A stretch of DNA of 64,000 bases from an uncultured Clostridia bacterium. GTDB lineage: Bacteria; Bacillota; Clostridia; Christensenellales; Borkfalkiaceae. The stretch's first letter is position 1; every line of letters begins with the position of its first letter. Of this stretch, positions 37,801 to 45,628 are shown piece by piece. The stretch spans positions 16,577-80,576 of the forward strand of contig CANRCK010000005.1 of the NCBI GenBank assembly GCA_947629095.1, written 5' to 3'. A program made the translations under genes and the position numbers. Below the pieces are notes generated by a model. It saw only the letters and a program-made list of their open reading frames with translations. It made no database searches and was not told the DNA's origin.

Positions 37801-40800
37801 ACCGTGAGAACACCCACGTTGTTGAGGGAGTGATTATTTTGGATTGTGCCGCCGTTAACTTCGGTTTTTGCGCCGCCGTAAACGTTTTGTATTGCCGCGC
37901 CCTTGGTCTGCGAAACGTTGCCCTCAATCGTGCCGCCCTTTATGGTAACCGTGGGGTTGCCGCCTTCAACATATGCAGAGGTGTCGGGCTTGTTTACGTT
38001 CATTATTGCGCCGCCCTCGCGGGAGTAGCAGTTTTTGATGGTTGAGCCATCGTTCATGGTGAGCTGACCCGCGCCCTCGTTGCGGATACCGCCGCCGTAG
38101 TTCTGGGAGCCGAAGCCCGCGCCGGGGGTTGCGTAGTTGTTGTCGTTGTTCTGTATGGTTGCGCCGCTGTTTATATTCAGCGTGCCCGCGTTTACAATTA
38201 CGGGCGCGTGCGCCTTAACGCCCGCGTTGTTGTTGGTAACGGTGCCCGCTCCGCTTTTGCCGTCGTCGTATAGCTTTATGGGAGTATCGCCGTTCCTACT
38301 CTTCCATGTTTCGCCGTCGGGTGCGGGCATTTCTTCATCCCAAACCGCGCCGCCGTCCAAAGTGACGTTGCCGAGGTTGAGCGTTGCGCCGCTTTCAACC
38401 TTTATCATTTCGCCCATAAGGGATTCGCAGCGCAACAATGTGGGAATAACGCTATATTCGCCGTTCTTAAAGTCGTCGATTTCGTTTTTTAAATCTTCAA
38501 GCGTTGCGCCCGTTTTTTCGTTATAATAATATTTAAAACTGCTTGTGTTGTCCTTATTAACAACGCGCACGGCAGAGTCAAAAGTTATTTCTACGCCTTT
38601 GGGTATTTCTATTGTTTGGTCAATTTTTATGGGTTCGGGCTTTACTCCGTCTTCGGCAGAATTATAGTGTTGCAACAGGTAAACTTTGCCCGAATTACTG
38701 CCCGATTCGACAATTTTTTGTATTGCCTCTTCAATAGTCGTGCACTCTATTTCTTCGTCGCCTATAACAACCAACGCCGTTTTGGAGTTTGTGGCAACCA
38801 TTTGAAGTTGGTTGCTTTTTTCGTCGGGGTTGAACGTGTAGCCTGCGTTTTTAACGCGCAGCGCGCTCTTCAACATTGCGGAGTTGTTGTTCTCCGAAAC
38901 AACATAGCCGTAATTGTCGTATTTTTCGCTGAGTTGCTCTGCGGGCTTTTCAAACTCAACAACGAGTTTGTCCTCGCCCGTAATTGCGCCCGAAATATTG
39001 ATTTGGCTTTGACCCTGCAAGCCTATGCCGTCGGAAAGTCCGCCGAATGCGCTGCTGTCAACGGTTATTTTTTGATCGTCTGCAACCACTATGCCGTTGC
39101 CGAATTGCGCGCTGTTGTTTTCGATTTGCACGCCCTTGCCTATTTTGACGTCGCCGCCCGCAACGTATATTGCGCCGCCGCTTTCGGTTGCGGAGTTTTC
39201 GGCAAACGAGCTATCGGTTACGGTAAGCTTGCCGCCGTCCACGTAGATTGCGCCGCCGTTTGTCCCCTTGCAGTTTGTAAATGAGGAATTATTTATTGTA
39301 ACTTCGCCGCCCTCTGCAATATTAACCGCAGAGCCGCTTGGATTGGTGCGCTCGTCGATTAAATTTACGCTTTCAAACGACAGCTCGCCGCCCTGCCCTA
39401 CGTTCAGCATACTTTGGTCGCTGTTTGCGAGATAGAGTTCAGAGCCCTCGTTGCCTATTATTTTGACGGGACTTTCTATTGTAACAGGCTTATCTATTAC
39501 CGCCTGTTGCGAAACGTGGATATACTGTGTTGCTTGCTCTTCGGGGGAGAGCTTGTTGTAAGCCTCCACCGCTTGTGCAAAGTCATAGTACATTGTCGTC
39601 GTCTCTAAATCGATGCCGGCGTCTTTATTGTCTATGTAGAATCCGCCGGCTTGATATATTTCGATAGTCCACTCGCATGCGTCTTCGCCTCTCACCGCAT
39701 TGAAGTTTTTATCCTCGGTGAGTTCACAGCGGACCGTTACGGTAACCATGTTTTTGTCTGAATTGTTGAACAGGGTTATCCTGTGGCAATTTGCGTGCTG
39801 TACTTCGTCCTCCACGCCCTCTTCGGGGGTGTATATCCTGCAATAATCGTCGCCCACACCCGTCTTTTTAAATTCGACATGCCCGGTGTAGTTATCCAGA
39901 AGGGCACTGCCCGAAAGGGTCATAGAGTAGGTTACGCTTGTGCCTCTTTTAAGCGTTACCTTTTGGGGCGTATCGCCCATAGTGAACCTTATGGTGGCTT
40001 TTTTGATAGTCCACTCAACTTCTACCGGATCTGTTTCGCCCGTTCCGGAATAAGTTTCCCAATCTTGCCAGCAATAGTTAGCAGTGGGTTCCAATTTTAC
40101 TTTGTATGTACCGGCGTCTGTCGCTTTGTTTACACTGCCTTCCCCCTCGACAACGTTATATGTGCCGCCGCCGTAGAACGCCGTTTTCTCTGTGCCGCTG
40201 TAAGTTTTTTCGCCCGCCTTGGGCACAGATATGGGCTTTCTTGCAATGGTAAAGGACACCTCTATCGCTTCGGTGGAGCCGTCCTCCCAGCAGTAACCCG
40301 TTTTGGGAGTGATTTTTGCCTTGTAAGTGCCTGCGGCTGTGGCGCTGCCGCCTGTAACGGTGTACTTATCCGTATTTTCAAACGCATTCTGCCTTGAACC
40401 TGTATAGGTAAGGGGCTTGGGCGTGGGTTTTTCAATAGTCTTTAACGACGCATAGCTCAAAAGTTTATCGCCTGCCGCCGCGCATGCTTCTTTCGTCTTA
40501 TATAATTCCTCTTCACCGAGATATACAACGCCGACAACAGGTATTGTGTCGCTGACATATCCGGTTTTATAGTTATAATGGATTTGATTCTGCATTGCCG
40601 CCAGAACCACTATAAAATAGTTACCGTTGCTATCGAGGTAAAAATCCGGGTTTGAATAGAGAGGAGGGATACCTGAATATATATTTGCGTCGTACGGATA
40701 TTCATGCGACGGCATGGAAAAATTTATATATCTGGGAGTTGTAATGGTGCGCTGGTCCATTACAAAGGCACCCGTTCCACTCACTACCGAATACTCGCTC

Positions 40801-41231
40801 GAAGCATTCAATCCGTAGGTTACAATTACGAATTTTTTATCGTTTTTGAGATTTGTTATGCAGGGCACACCCATTACCAGACCTTCATCGTCCGGCGTTT
40901 TGCCTTTGAGTTCACCGTCAAAGCAATAGCTGTACCCTACTCCCGCACTACCTACGGGATTCAAATACATTATACTTTCCCCTGTATCTACGGGGTTGGT
41001 CCAATATTCTTTGAGGTGTTCAAGAGCCTCGCCCTCCACAATCACGGAATTAGGGTCGATACTTGAAGACCAATCCCAATAGGGGTGGTTGGGCGGCGTT
41101 GTGTATGCTTGGGCAATTGGCGTGGTTTTTGAGGCAAAGGTGATTGCCAAAACGCCGGTTATTGCCATAAGCACTGTCAAAACCGATAAAAGCATTGCTT
41201 TACCGTTGCGGGTTAAAAAACTTTTGAGCAT
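31869..41231 (-). CDS. Giant surface protein: MBG-like, beta-helix and helical repeats, two C-terminal membrane spans
   Basis: A 3120-residue secreted protein. A signal peptide (about 1-40, ending AIAQAY-like) precedes two MBG-like modules (about 263-410, with YTGSRQNAF and YSGTEKTAF), then a right-handed beta-helix-like region with polymorphic-repeat signatures GGAIYVDGGKLTV and GGAIYVAGGDVKIG (about 520-1200), beta modules to about 1500, and a very long Glu/Ala/Lys-rich helical region (about 1540-2820) with repeated units around EYAEAYKEITGKELPA and a spacing of roughly 110-180 residues. The C-terminus has two hydrophobic spans (about 2980-3005 and 3047-3075) and no LPXTG. GGGAGA precedes the ATG. 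A TetR-type operator sits in its promoter region. Likely role: a long adhesin or spacer between membrane and environment. Confidence 0.86.
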   Translation of the reverse strand: MLKSFLTRNGKAMLLSVLTVLMAITGVLAITFASKTTPIAQAYTTPPNHPYWDWSSSIDPNSVIVEGEALEHLKEYWTNPVDTGESIMYLNPVGSAGVGYSYCFDGELKGKTPDDEGLVMGVPCITNLKNDKKFVIVTYGLNASSEYSVVSGTGAFVMDQRTITTPRYINFSMPSHEYPYDANIYSGIPPLYSNPDFYLDSNGNYFIVVLAAMQNQIHYNYKTGYVSDTIPVVGVVYLGEEELYKTKEACAAAGDKLLSYASLKTIEKPTPKPLTYTGSRQNAFENTDKYTVTGGSATAAGTYKAKITPKTGYCWEDGSTEAIEVSFTIARKPISVPKAGEKTYSGTEKTAFYGGGTYNVVEGEGSVNKATDAGTYKVKLEPTANYCWQDWETYSGTGETDPVEVEWTIKKATIRFTMGDTPQKVTLKRGTSVTYSMTLSGSALLDNYTGHVEFKKTGVGDDYCRIYTPEEGVEDEVQHANCHRITLFNNSDKNMVTVTVRCELTEDKNFNAVRGEDACEWTIEIYQAGGFYIDNKDAGIDLETTTMYYDFAQAVEAYNKLSPEEQATQYIHVSQQAVIDKPVTIESPVKIIGNEGSELYLANSDQSMLNVGQGGELSFESVNLIDERTNPSGSAVNIAEGGEVTINNSSFTNCKGTNGGAIYVDGGKLTVTDSSFAENSATESGGAIYVAGGDVKIGKGVQIENNSAQFGNGIVVADDQKITVDSSAFGGLSDGIGLQGQSQINISGAITGEDKLVVEFEKPAEQLSEKYDNYGYVVSENNNSAMLKSALRVKNAGYTFNPDEKSNQLQMVATNSKTALVVIGDEEIECTTIEEAIQKIVESGSNSGKVYLLQHYNSAEDGVKPEPIKIDQTIEIPKGVEITFDSAVRVVNKDNTSSFKYYYNEKTGATLEDLKNEIDDFKNGEYSVIPTLLRCESLMGEMIKVESGATLNLGNVTLDGGAVWDEEMPAPDGETWKSRNGDTPIKLYDDGKSGAGTVTNNNAGVKAHAPVIVNAGTLNINSGATIQNNDNNYATPGAGFGSQNYGGGIRNEGAGQLTMNDGSTIKNCYSREGGAIMNVNKPDTSAYVEGGNPTVTIKGGTIEGNVSQTKGAAIQNVYGGAKTEVNGGTIQNNHSLNNVGVLTVEEGASLTVSGGTISAAESENAIYLYNQYSKEVVEGVQEEAQPYIENKSAGTLVIKDGEGTKPAISGNVHIDDPCVANAEEGKKYDPYADITDYSGALALDVNENRPSGKIAVGTKENLEALQEQINEKFTVDSSKHSGGYTVLVALDDGNYELRSASYVITVTQTESGKLEFTGFDPGITSFSVTIDGEEQELKLNENGAYVLEVEGTSVDITGYTFGYKGAENPVKLTDSLTLGVVQFNPENLELQLPEGATYLDEEGNEQSFTKGLLPNDIDIDEDGNITVKVDGQERKIHIGAREEAAEEADDQFEITEVPVLKDGKYSMTVEGKEGYEYHLADENGNLIADGLSGWIKTGKDGKVTFELPADGKQYTIVARNAATGDNLPGAYAKQGTISALTEDEAKNLEAYNTAYENVKDGLWTEQGKEPTTPATAENLKAVQKAYENLSERLQNLEETKEQEVDKCYPLALAREWKVSNGDILNAVKDPSFDPNTTENKGALKKAIEGYNDIVKESPEAGGYVAEEYNALIAAYKDAVDKKIQSEIQQWFEDNNVPDEEQQQYNDITSFFTSQIGSYNLNPADGKIAEAIEGLNNLSARISAAMDIQSEYNKTVESAEGKMSAERAKELYAANLVAILGVQNADEPFDETAAVEAAKAKFEDIKNKGIAEKLYLDAHLAIKGKEAEFTSNGNGVTYTDAAVQAVMDNIDKSTDPNAEAEKGIEALLDELLSGAVEAFKSYFNGLTQGKTPEEQVAALKNIKAVSELFEAYKNIFGEEPNEANLQELKTAAEAIQKAQSAGSNDIESANSQLTEQIKALLKKAYADNNNDIIKSANEAVEAAETEGNRNDNKSQNIAEASDAVFGVKQKLDLQKVYDGIIKENELPAAEQAKLGEVLKQGLSEIDKAGTAEEKTAAEQAAAAALELALSEYYANVEYAEAYKEITGKELPAWSELKFGAEVKDVDGVVETLKKDVQELLTTAASEATSDSAKKYLGATETEGLRGEVGKATATDGTIPDLSSIVSGANAVSEYLDSHKLITGKEADIQDNEVITGLTGATDLGERNKALAKEVNKLLEELKTEHSTAGSLIDEVEKAVTKAGNNANTGAQVADIVVGIKEKSELQSKLDGIIESNKDRISEGGKTTLKNELDGYLSAIDELAKDGDSKEAEEAIAVKKSEAENALQLSADKAIAQNEYAEAYKEITGKELPAGDAEKFAADIGEQTDRNGINDVLGKAVKAAADSLLIEDGDSEETKQIVEDCKKSVDEACGDNAGVPDLSGTVKDLKESVEAQRNKEKNEAKAVLDGLAEGDAALLPDELKTKLDKLIEDAKAQIDQSNYKDYKDIEDRAEKQRDLLVEYAKKFKDNDNGLKDDSAVTDALENGLKAIGEAAAADLDKELGKAKLDVEKEYYKQYLQEQLTQEDGERVKALVEKACEDIDGVVTNDGTDADEKVEDVRDIVESVLPKMDGERYLGGDDSVTRKDFGDVGAADKESIENAQKELAELDEKVKEYLDAKSKENGYESYEGELEDRLNKAEFELKKDEAVEKAESLLKDCDGKFVQDTNSGKVGEIEAEQYLPHKDPADRSQYAEERNGKIDEKYSEAEAYTKRAQEAQRNENTLQQQKDELAGSGRYNNSQKAELQSIVDDMAKKAKEAVSSGGSSEELAKLLDEAQKALGEVDVTKVTSGGINPDKTPSEEGGTGDYGEDYEGDLWGILSGTEPIESTAILVITEGTGRAKEVANAIKRGRISAAEGSGITSEQLADLTDGKSEKYAIEVRLTNNGAEYSTGGTYTVKVLMPASLRGETGRQVVRVNADGSIDVFKTHIEDGKYLVFTTNVLGEFQIIGDTIVDYTWLIVLLSILIGIEIILIAIAALKSDDGEGKDGSKKAAAVVPLPALAATIITPKGALGICMALGFTAIILAEILVIVLLLKKLRTKPTPANGNFAEATIIKNMPVADQTAAAEAGEAQKNEPEDK

Positions 41232-41275
41232 TGTTCTCCCTTCTTAAAAAATTTTTATATTTTTTATATTTTTGA

Positions 41276-41291
41276 GTGAGTAAACACTCAC
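41276..41291. promoter_or_regulatory. Probable TetR operator upstream of giant surface gene
   Basis: GTGAGT-AAAC-ACTCAC is a perfect 6-bp-arm inverted repeat of the kind bound by many TetR/AcrR regulators. It lies 45 bp upstream of the giant gene start and about 70 bp downstream of the TetR gene stop. Possible -10 sequences (TATAAA, AATATA) follow it directly, so a bound repressor would cover the promoter. Confidence 0.65.
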
Positions 41292-41361
41292 CCTGTTGCC
41301 TGAAAAAAACAGCCTGCGCCCGTCCGCCGACGGCGGAAAGGTTTGAGACTGTGGTTGGGGG

Positions 41362-41976
41362 CTATTTCAGCCCGCCCGGGGATACAACGCCCATTATGCC
41401 GCCCGATATAAGCCGCCAGATCTCCTCGTAGCTTTCGGCGGTGCGGGGAAGCTCCCCGCGGATGATGCGCTTTGCAAATATACCGGACGTATCCAGAACG
41501 TAGGTCCACAGGTGATCCTCGCTCGAGCGCTCGGTGAAGCGGGCGCGCACGTTTATGCTGTGAACTATCTGGGCGAAATACTTGAAATAGGTGGCGGCTA
41601 CCTCGGAATCGTGGCTCATAACCTCGCGGATATAGGGGGAGTCGCGGTAGTCGAAATAGTAGATGGTGCGAAAGTCTCCGTTTACCAAAAATTCAAAGTA
41701 GGTGAACCACAGCGAACGGATTGCGGAATACATATCCTGCGGGGAGTTTATGGGGGGGAGACGGAAATTTTTGAAGAGCGCGGCAACGCGCATATGGAAA
41801 CTTTCAAAACAGGAATACAAAAGTTTTTCCTTGGTTTCGAAATATTTATAAATAAGCGCCTCCGAAACGCCCATTTTTTTTGTAACCTGCTTCATAGCAA
41901 AGCCGCCCAAACCGTTTTGGGCTACAAGTTGCATCGTGGTACTTATAAATTCTTCCTTTCTACCCTCTTTTACCAT
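41362..41976 (-). CDS. TetR/AcrR-family transcriptional regulator
   Basis: A 204-residue regulator. The N-terminal HTH reads FISTTMQLVAQNGLGGFAMK and VTKKMGVSEALIYKYFETKE in overlapping pieces, the classic TetR pattern ending YKYF..KE. The rest is the helical ligand-binding domain, with no close match I can name. I start it at 41976 because the -10 hexamer lies exactly 7 nt upstream and a longer start would precede the promoter. There is no Shine-Dalgarno, so the mRNA is probably leaderless. The likely target is the palindrome at 41276-41291 in front of the 3120-residue surface gene. Confidence 0.9.
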   Translation of the reverse strand: MVKEGRKEEFISTTMQLVAQNGLGGFAMKQVTKKMGVSEALIYKYFETKEKLLYSCFESFHMRVAALFKNFRLPPINSPQDMYSAIRSLWFTYFEFLVNGDFRTIYYFDYRDSPYIREVMSHDSEVAATYFKYFAQIVHSINVRARFTERSSEDHLWTYVLDTSGIFAKRIIRGELPRTAESYEEIWRLISGGIMGVVSPGGLK

Positions 41977-41983
41977 TGATAAT

Positions 41984-42012
41984 ATAATATAGTAAAATAC
42001 ACAAAAAGTCAA
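41984..42012 (-). promoter_or_regulatory. Promoter of TetR gene (leaderless arrangement)
   Basis: TTGACT (42007-42012) and TATTAT (41984-41989) on the minus strand have a 17-bp spacer. Seven nucleotides separate the -10 from the ATG at 41976, placing transcription start at or next to the start codon. Confidence 0.7.
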
Positions 42013-42046
42013 TCGTATTGCAAAAATAAAAAAACTTTTTGCCGGC

Positions 42047-42751
42047 TCATGGCTTTTTTACGTAGTAAACATTGCAGGTTTCAATGCAAAAGCAGCCCGC
42101 AACACCCTGCAACCAGGTGCCCGTGTCAAGGTGGATTTTGTAAAAATCTCCGAGTGTGTAGCTGTTTTTGGGGGAGCCTTTGCGGCGGTAGGCTATTATT
42201 TTTGAGGAGCCGTCCGGGAGAATATAGCTTGTGGGCGTGTGCCCGAAAAATACGCACTTGCGGTCGTTTACAACCGTTTTGGGGTCCTTGAACGTTCTGT
42301 CGTATACAAACTTTTCCTCCTCAACGGATTCAAGCGGAACTATGCAGCCGCGCTCGTCCAAAGGAACGCCCGCGTGAACGCAGACGTAGTCGTCTTCCTC
42401 TATATAATAGGGCAATCTGTTTAGCCAGAACACCGTTTCCCAATCCAAAAGATTGCCGTCCTGCGGGAAATATTCCCGCAGTTTATTTAAAACGGCGTCA
42501 AAATCGGGATAGGACTTCAAATCGCGCAGAAGTCCCGCAAAATATTTTAAAAACATATGCTCGTGGTTGCCGTTTATGCAGCGGGCGTTGGGCATATTTT
42601 TTATGAATTTTAAAAGGCGGACGGAGTCGTTGCCCTTTTCGATAATGTCCCCGCAGGAAATCAACACGTCGGAATCGGAAAACTTTATGCGGTCGAGAAG
42701 GCGCATAAAAAGATCGTATTCTGCGTGGATATCGGAAATTAAGTATGTCAT
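42047..42751 (-). CDS. Calcineurin-like metallophosphoesterase
   Basis: A 234-residue serine/threonine-phosphatase-type metallophosphoesterase (PrpA/ApaH-like size). Metal ligands appear in the expected order: SDIHAEYD (D-x-H), SCGDIIEKG (GD), GNHEHM (GNHE), VHAGVPL and FFGHTPT (GH). It could act on phosphoproteins or dinucleoside polyphosphates. It has no clear Shine-Dalgarno. Its first 35 codons and promoter lie in the 259-bp segment that is repeated at 49486-49744, on the far side of the defence-like island. Confidence 0.88.
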   Translation of the reverse strand: MTYLISDIHAEYDLFMRLLDRIKFSDSDVLISCGDIIEKGNDSVRLLKFIKNMPNARCINGNHEHMFLKYFAGLLRDLKSYPDFDAVLNKLREYFPQDGNLLDWETVFWLNRLPYYIEEDDYVCVHAGVPLDERGCIVPLESVEEEKFVYDRTFKDPKTVVNDRKCVFFGHTPTSYILPDGSSKIIAYRRKGSPKNSYTLGDFYKIHLDTGTWLQGVAGCFCIETCNVYYVKKP

Positions 42752-42795
42752 GGCGTTTTTTTGAATATATATAGGTTTTTCTATAAGCGACTTTG

Positions 42796-42824
42796 ATTAT
42801 ATCATAATGTTTTAAAAAGGTCAA
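42796..42824 (-). promoter_or_regulatory. Promoter of phosphatase gene
   Basis: TTGACC (42819-42824) and TATAAT (42796-42801) on the minus strand have a 17-bp spacer; predicted start near 42789. The same promoter is present in the right repeat at 49635-49663. Confidence 0.8.
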
Positions 42825-42837
42825 CACCGCGCCGCAC

Positions 42838-42861
42838 AAAAAAGCCCCGCCGAAAGGCGGG
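42838..42861 (-). terminator. Terminator in left repeat
   Basis: CCCGCC-TTTC-GGCGGG followed by GCTTTTTT on the minus strand. In this position it would end transcription coming from the island's thymidylate synthase gene. 42906-43058 contains nothing else that I can identify. Confidence 0.8.
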
Positions 42862-43058
42862 ACTCGTTGAAATAAATTCGCTGCCGTGATATAAAAAAAG
42901 GGGGATATTTCCATTAAAATTCCGTCTGATTTATCGCATTAGGTTTGTCTGTAGAATGAACTTAGTTATTTCTAAGAAATTTTTGCACAACCGGAATTTT
43001 TCAAAATTTTCTGATAAACTTCGTATACTATTTCATCAAATATACTCGTTTAAAATCA

Positions 43059-44057
43059 CTAATTCATTTTGCCTTGATTTAGCTTTGTAATAAAATTTTG
43101 CCACATTTTTATATATAATTCATTTGTGCATTGGGTTAAAAGAGAATTTAAAACATCATTATAAGCCAACTTATTAGCTACATATGCTCCTATAATGAGC
43201 ATAATGTTATCATAAGCTTGATATTTTGATTTAAGAGTTGCAACCTTTAAAAGTTGTTCAGGTGATAATTTATCATCTAACATAAATTTCATTCTTGAAT
43301 AAATATCTTTTATGATCAAATCGGATTCTGATTTTGGAATTGATAAACTATCGTTATTTGAATTATAAGTTTCTGTAATTATTCCAGTATTAATATCGCT
43401 GGAATATAAATGTAAACTATCACTAAAATGCGTATATTTTCCGATATTAATATTTAACCATCCGGCTAAAACTTCTTGTATGCTTGTAAACTGCACTAAA
43501 TTATAAGGAAGCCCTCGGAAAATATCATTGCTTCTCATAATCTGCATCCATTCTAATTTTTTATTCCTGATTTTAAGTAAAGAACAGATGTTGCAAGGTA
43601 TATCATGGCTTGTGCTAGTCCCGTCTTCATTAGGCATGTCTTTAACAGGATCCCAGTAAAGTAAAACTGTTTGTCTATTGCTTGGATTACTTTTTAACGC
43701 ATTATATGCTCTTTGAAGTTGATTAAACCCAAAATTCTTTGCTAACCTATAACCATATGCGCCATGATAATAATCGCTGTTCTCATCACTGGCATATCTT
43801 TCATAAACCGGGTTCCAAAAATCGATAACATCTCTCTTATTGTCCCCCACTAATATCCAAATTAATTCCGCCAATGCAAAGCTGATACTCATTGCTGGTT
43901 TCCGACATGTAACCCACTTTTGAAGAGGATCTTCCAACTCTAAAATAACGTGTAACAATTCATTAGTGTTACCAGATTTTTCCCCTTCGGCGTCTATTAA
44001 TTTTCGTGCCTGGCAATATAAATTATTTGCTGTTTGCCCTTTAATCAAATATGCCAT
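43059..44057 (-). CDS. Thymidylate synthase-family protein (island)
   Basis: A 332-residue homologue of thymidylate synthase, an enzyme family that methylates or hydroxymethylates pyrimidine nucleotides using methylene-tetrahydrofolate. The catalytic Cys lies in HDIPCNICSLL (about 155), replacing the usual PCH. The phosphate-binding and nucleotide regions follow as MRSNDIFRGLPYNLVQF and THFSDSLHLY, corresponding to RS.D.flG.PFN and GD.H.Y. These differences from housekeeping ThyA suggest a specialised nucleotide-modifying role. The start is 1 bp beyond the stop of the upstream gene, so it is the last gene of the island operon. The DNA is conspicuously AT-rich compared with neighbours. Confidence 0.88.
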   Translation of the reverse strand: MAYLIKGQTANNLYCQARKLIDAEGEKSGNTNELLHVILELEDPLQKWVTCRKPAMSISFALAELIWILVGDNKRDVIDFWNPVYERYASDENSDYYHGAYGYRLAKNFGFNQLQRAYNALKSNPSNRQTVLLYWDPVKDMPNEDGTSTSHDIPCNICSLLKIRNKKLEWMQIMRSNDIFRGLPYNLVQFTSIQEVLAGWLNINIGKYTHFSDSLHLYSSDINTGIITETYNSNNDSLSIPKSESDLIIKDIYSRMKFMLDDKLSPEQLLKVATLKSKYQAYDNIMLIIGAYVANKLAYNDVLNSLLTQCTNELYIKMWQNFITKLNQGKMN

Positions 44058-44058
44058 T

Positions 44059-45018
44059 TTATACCTCCTTAGTCATTAACCCCCACTTAGGAGGTAAAAA
44101 CAACTCAATTTTATCCTTCTTTGGTTTAAATAATTGTTTAATCCTTGTCCTACTTTGTTTACTGTTCACATTAGGATATAATACTCTAGAATATTTATCT
44201 GTTTCACAAAACAAATTTTGACAATCAATTAATTGAAGCGGTCGTCCAAAAAGAGTTTTGAAATCCAAGTCTCTTTTTTTAAACTCTTCCTCTTGGCAAT
44301 CAGCTACATAATTTATAAAATATTCATAATTATTTGAAACATCTTTAAAACATTTATCTATCCCGCTTTTGGCACCGGGGCCCGCTACGACAAAAGACAT
44401 TTCACTAAAATCACATAGCTCACTGTAATTTAAATCAATAGAATATTGAAAAGCTAAAAAACTACCAAGCATAGGATATTCTAATAAATATCTATATAAT
44501 TCTTCTAATGATTTGGATTGAGCAATTTTTAAAGGAAACTTGTCCCTCATTATAAAATCTATTAAGGCCAAATAATTTTTGTGCTTTTTATTAAAACCAA
44601 AACTACTTACTCCGGAAGGCATAATATAAGCCGCTGAAAAAATCTTTTCCTTCTTATTCATTAATTCATCTAATGCAGTTCCAAATTTTTCTTGATTAAA
44701 TTTTGAATATGTAATTTCGCCGAAAACATTTTCCAGATATTCCCAAGTTTCTATTCTGTTAAAAAATTTGAAAAGCAATATCCTAAAAACCATATCGTCT
44801 CCAGAATAAATTTCAGAACTATAAATAACATTCTTAATTAGATATTGACTAACTCTATCAATTGCTCTATACGCGTTTGTAAATTTAAATTTCTGGATAA
44901 TCGGATCATCACTCCATGGTGCAGGTCTATTATATAATCTATTTATGAATGCTTCTTGCCTTTTATAGGCAAAATTCCAAAATGAATCATAAACTTGAGT
45001 TGTTTGAATTTTTTTCAT
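44059..45018 (-). CDS. Protein resembling the 5-hmdU DNA kinase helical / aGPT-PPlase superfamily
   Basis: A 319-residue, mostly helical protein. Its N-terminus has YDSFWNFAYKRQEAFINRLY and PAPWSDDPIIQKFKFTNAYR, with DRVSQYLIKNVIY next. I associate this pattern with the HMUDK_hel family (helical domain of 5-hydroxymethyldeoxyuridine DNA kinases), related to the thymine pyrophosphorylases that build hypermodified phage thymines. That call rests on memory and should be tested. It lies 4 bp downstream of the kinase gene and 1 bp upstream of the thymidylate synthase homologue, so all three likely act on one nucleotide or base pathway. Confidence 0.65.
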   Translation of the reverse strand: MKKIQTTQVYDSFWNFAYKRQEAFINRLYNRPAPWSDDPIIQKFKFTNAYRAIDRVSQYLIKNVIYSSEIYSGDDMVFRILLFKFFNRIETWEYLENVFGEITYSKFNQEKFGTALDELMNKKEKIFSAAYIMPSGVSSFGFNKKHKNYLALIDFIMRDKFPLKIAQSKSLEELYRYLLEYPMLGSFLAFQYSIDLNYSELCDFSEMSFVVAGPGAKSGIDKCFKDVSNNYEYFINYVADCQEEEFKKRDLDFKTLFGRPLQLIDCQNLFCETDKYSRVLYPNVNSKQSRTRIKQLFKPKKDKIELFLPPKWGLMTKEV

Positions 45019-45022
45019 ACAA

Positions 45023-45628
45023 TTAAATCCTTATATTAAGTTCTTTAATAATATCATCAACGACTACATCTATATCAAGATTATTCTTTATCATAAACTT
45101 TTCTCCATCTATATCGGTAAATAATCCTTCATATGTTTTCAAAATTAATTTTTCTTTTTTTTCTGAAAAGTCTTTTTCACGGCTGTCCCTTGTAATATAA
45201 AAGTAGGTTTTATTTTTTATTTGGTCCGTAATTTCCTTTTCAATATCGATTAACTTTAATAGTTTATCTTTTTTTATCCCATCCCCAATGCCATACGCTA
45301 ATGTTGACCACCAAAATCTATCTAAAAGTACATATTTATTGTTACAAATATCAAAAATAATTTTTCTGTTTAATAAATCTATATGAGCTGCCACATGCAA
45401 CATCTGAATGCTTAATGGATCCAAAGGATAATCAAGTCCGTTCATGCATCGATGATGAATATCGTAAACTATTTTTCCTAAAGTACCTTCGGTTTTGCCT
45501 GGATACTGGTATAAAACGCAATCAACTCCCATGCCCTTTAATTTTTGAAATACTAAATTAGCTATAGTACTCTTTCCAACATGGTCTATGCCTTCAAAAA
45601 TTACTAGATTACCTTTTAAATCACCCAT
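45023..45628 (-). CDS. dTMP-kinase-like P-loop kinase (island)
   Basis: A 201-residue P-loop kinase of the thymidylate kinase class, which phosphorylates dTMP-like nucleotides. The N-terminus reads LVIFEGIDHVGKST with the P-loop at about 13-20, and LLDRFWWSTLAYG matches the DR(Y/F)..S nucleotide-binding motif. I chose the ATG at 45628 because GGTGAG stands 7 nt upstream; it overlaps the stop of the TIR-SLOG gene by 8 bp. Located beside a thymidylate synthase homologue, it may activate a modified thymidine nucleotide. Confidence 0.85.
   Translation of the reverse strand: MGDLKGNLVIFEGIDHVGKSTIANLVFQKLKGMGVDCVLYQYPGKTEGTLGKIVYDIHHRCMNGLDYPLDPLSIQMLHVAAHIDLLNRKIIFDICNNKYVLLDRFWWSTLAYGIGDGIKKDKLLKLIDIEKEITDQIKNKTYFYITRDSREKDFSEKKEKLILKTYEGLFTDIDGEKFMIKNNLDIDVVVDDIIKELNIRI

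Larger units (their letters stand above)
42647..42905. repeat. 259-bp direct repeat, left copy (island boundary)
   Basis: Identical by eye to 49486-49744, an offset of 6839 bp. It covers the first 35 codons of the phosphatase gene, its promoter and an upstream terminator hairpin. Outside these limits the flanks differ at once (left flank ATAAT versus TCGGG). Confidence 0.95.

Noticed and set aside
33798..38045. Several plus-strand frames of 200-245 codons inside the giant surface gene
   Set aside because: Antisense shadows of repetitive coding sequence; Cys/Phe/Tyr-rich translations with no motif or ribosome site.
42498..42914. 138-codon minus-strand frame (and its 77-codon relative at 49445-49678)
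   Set aside because: Both read through the promoter and terminator of the duplicated 259-bp segment out of frame with the phosphatase; they match each other only because the DNA is repeated.
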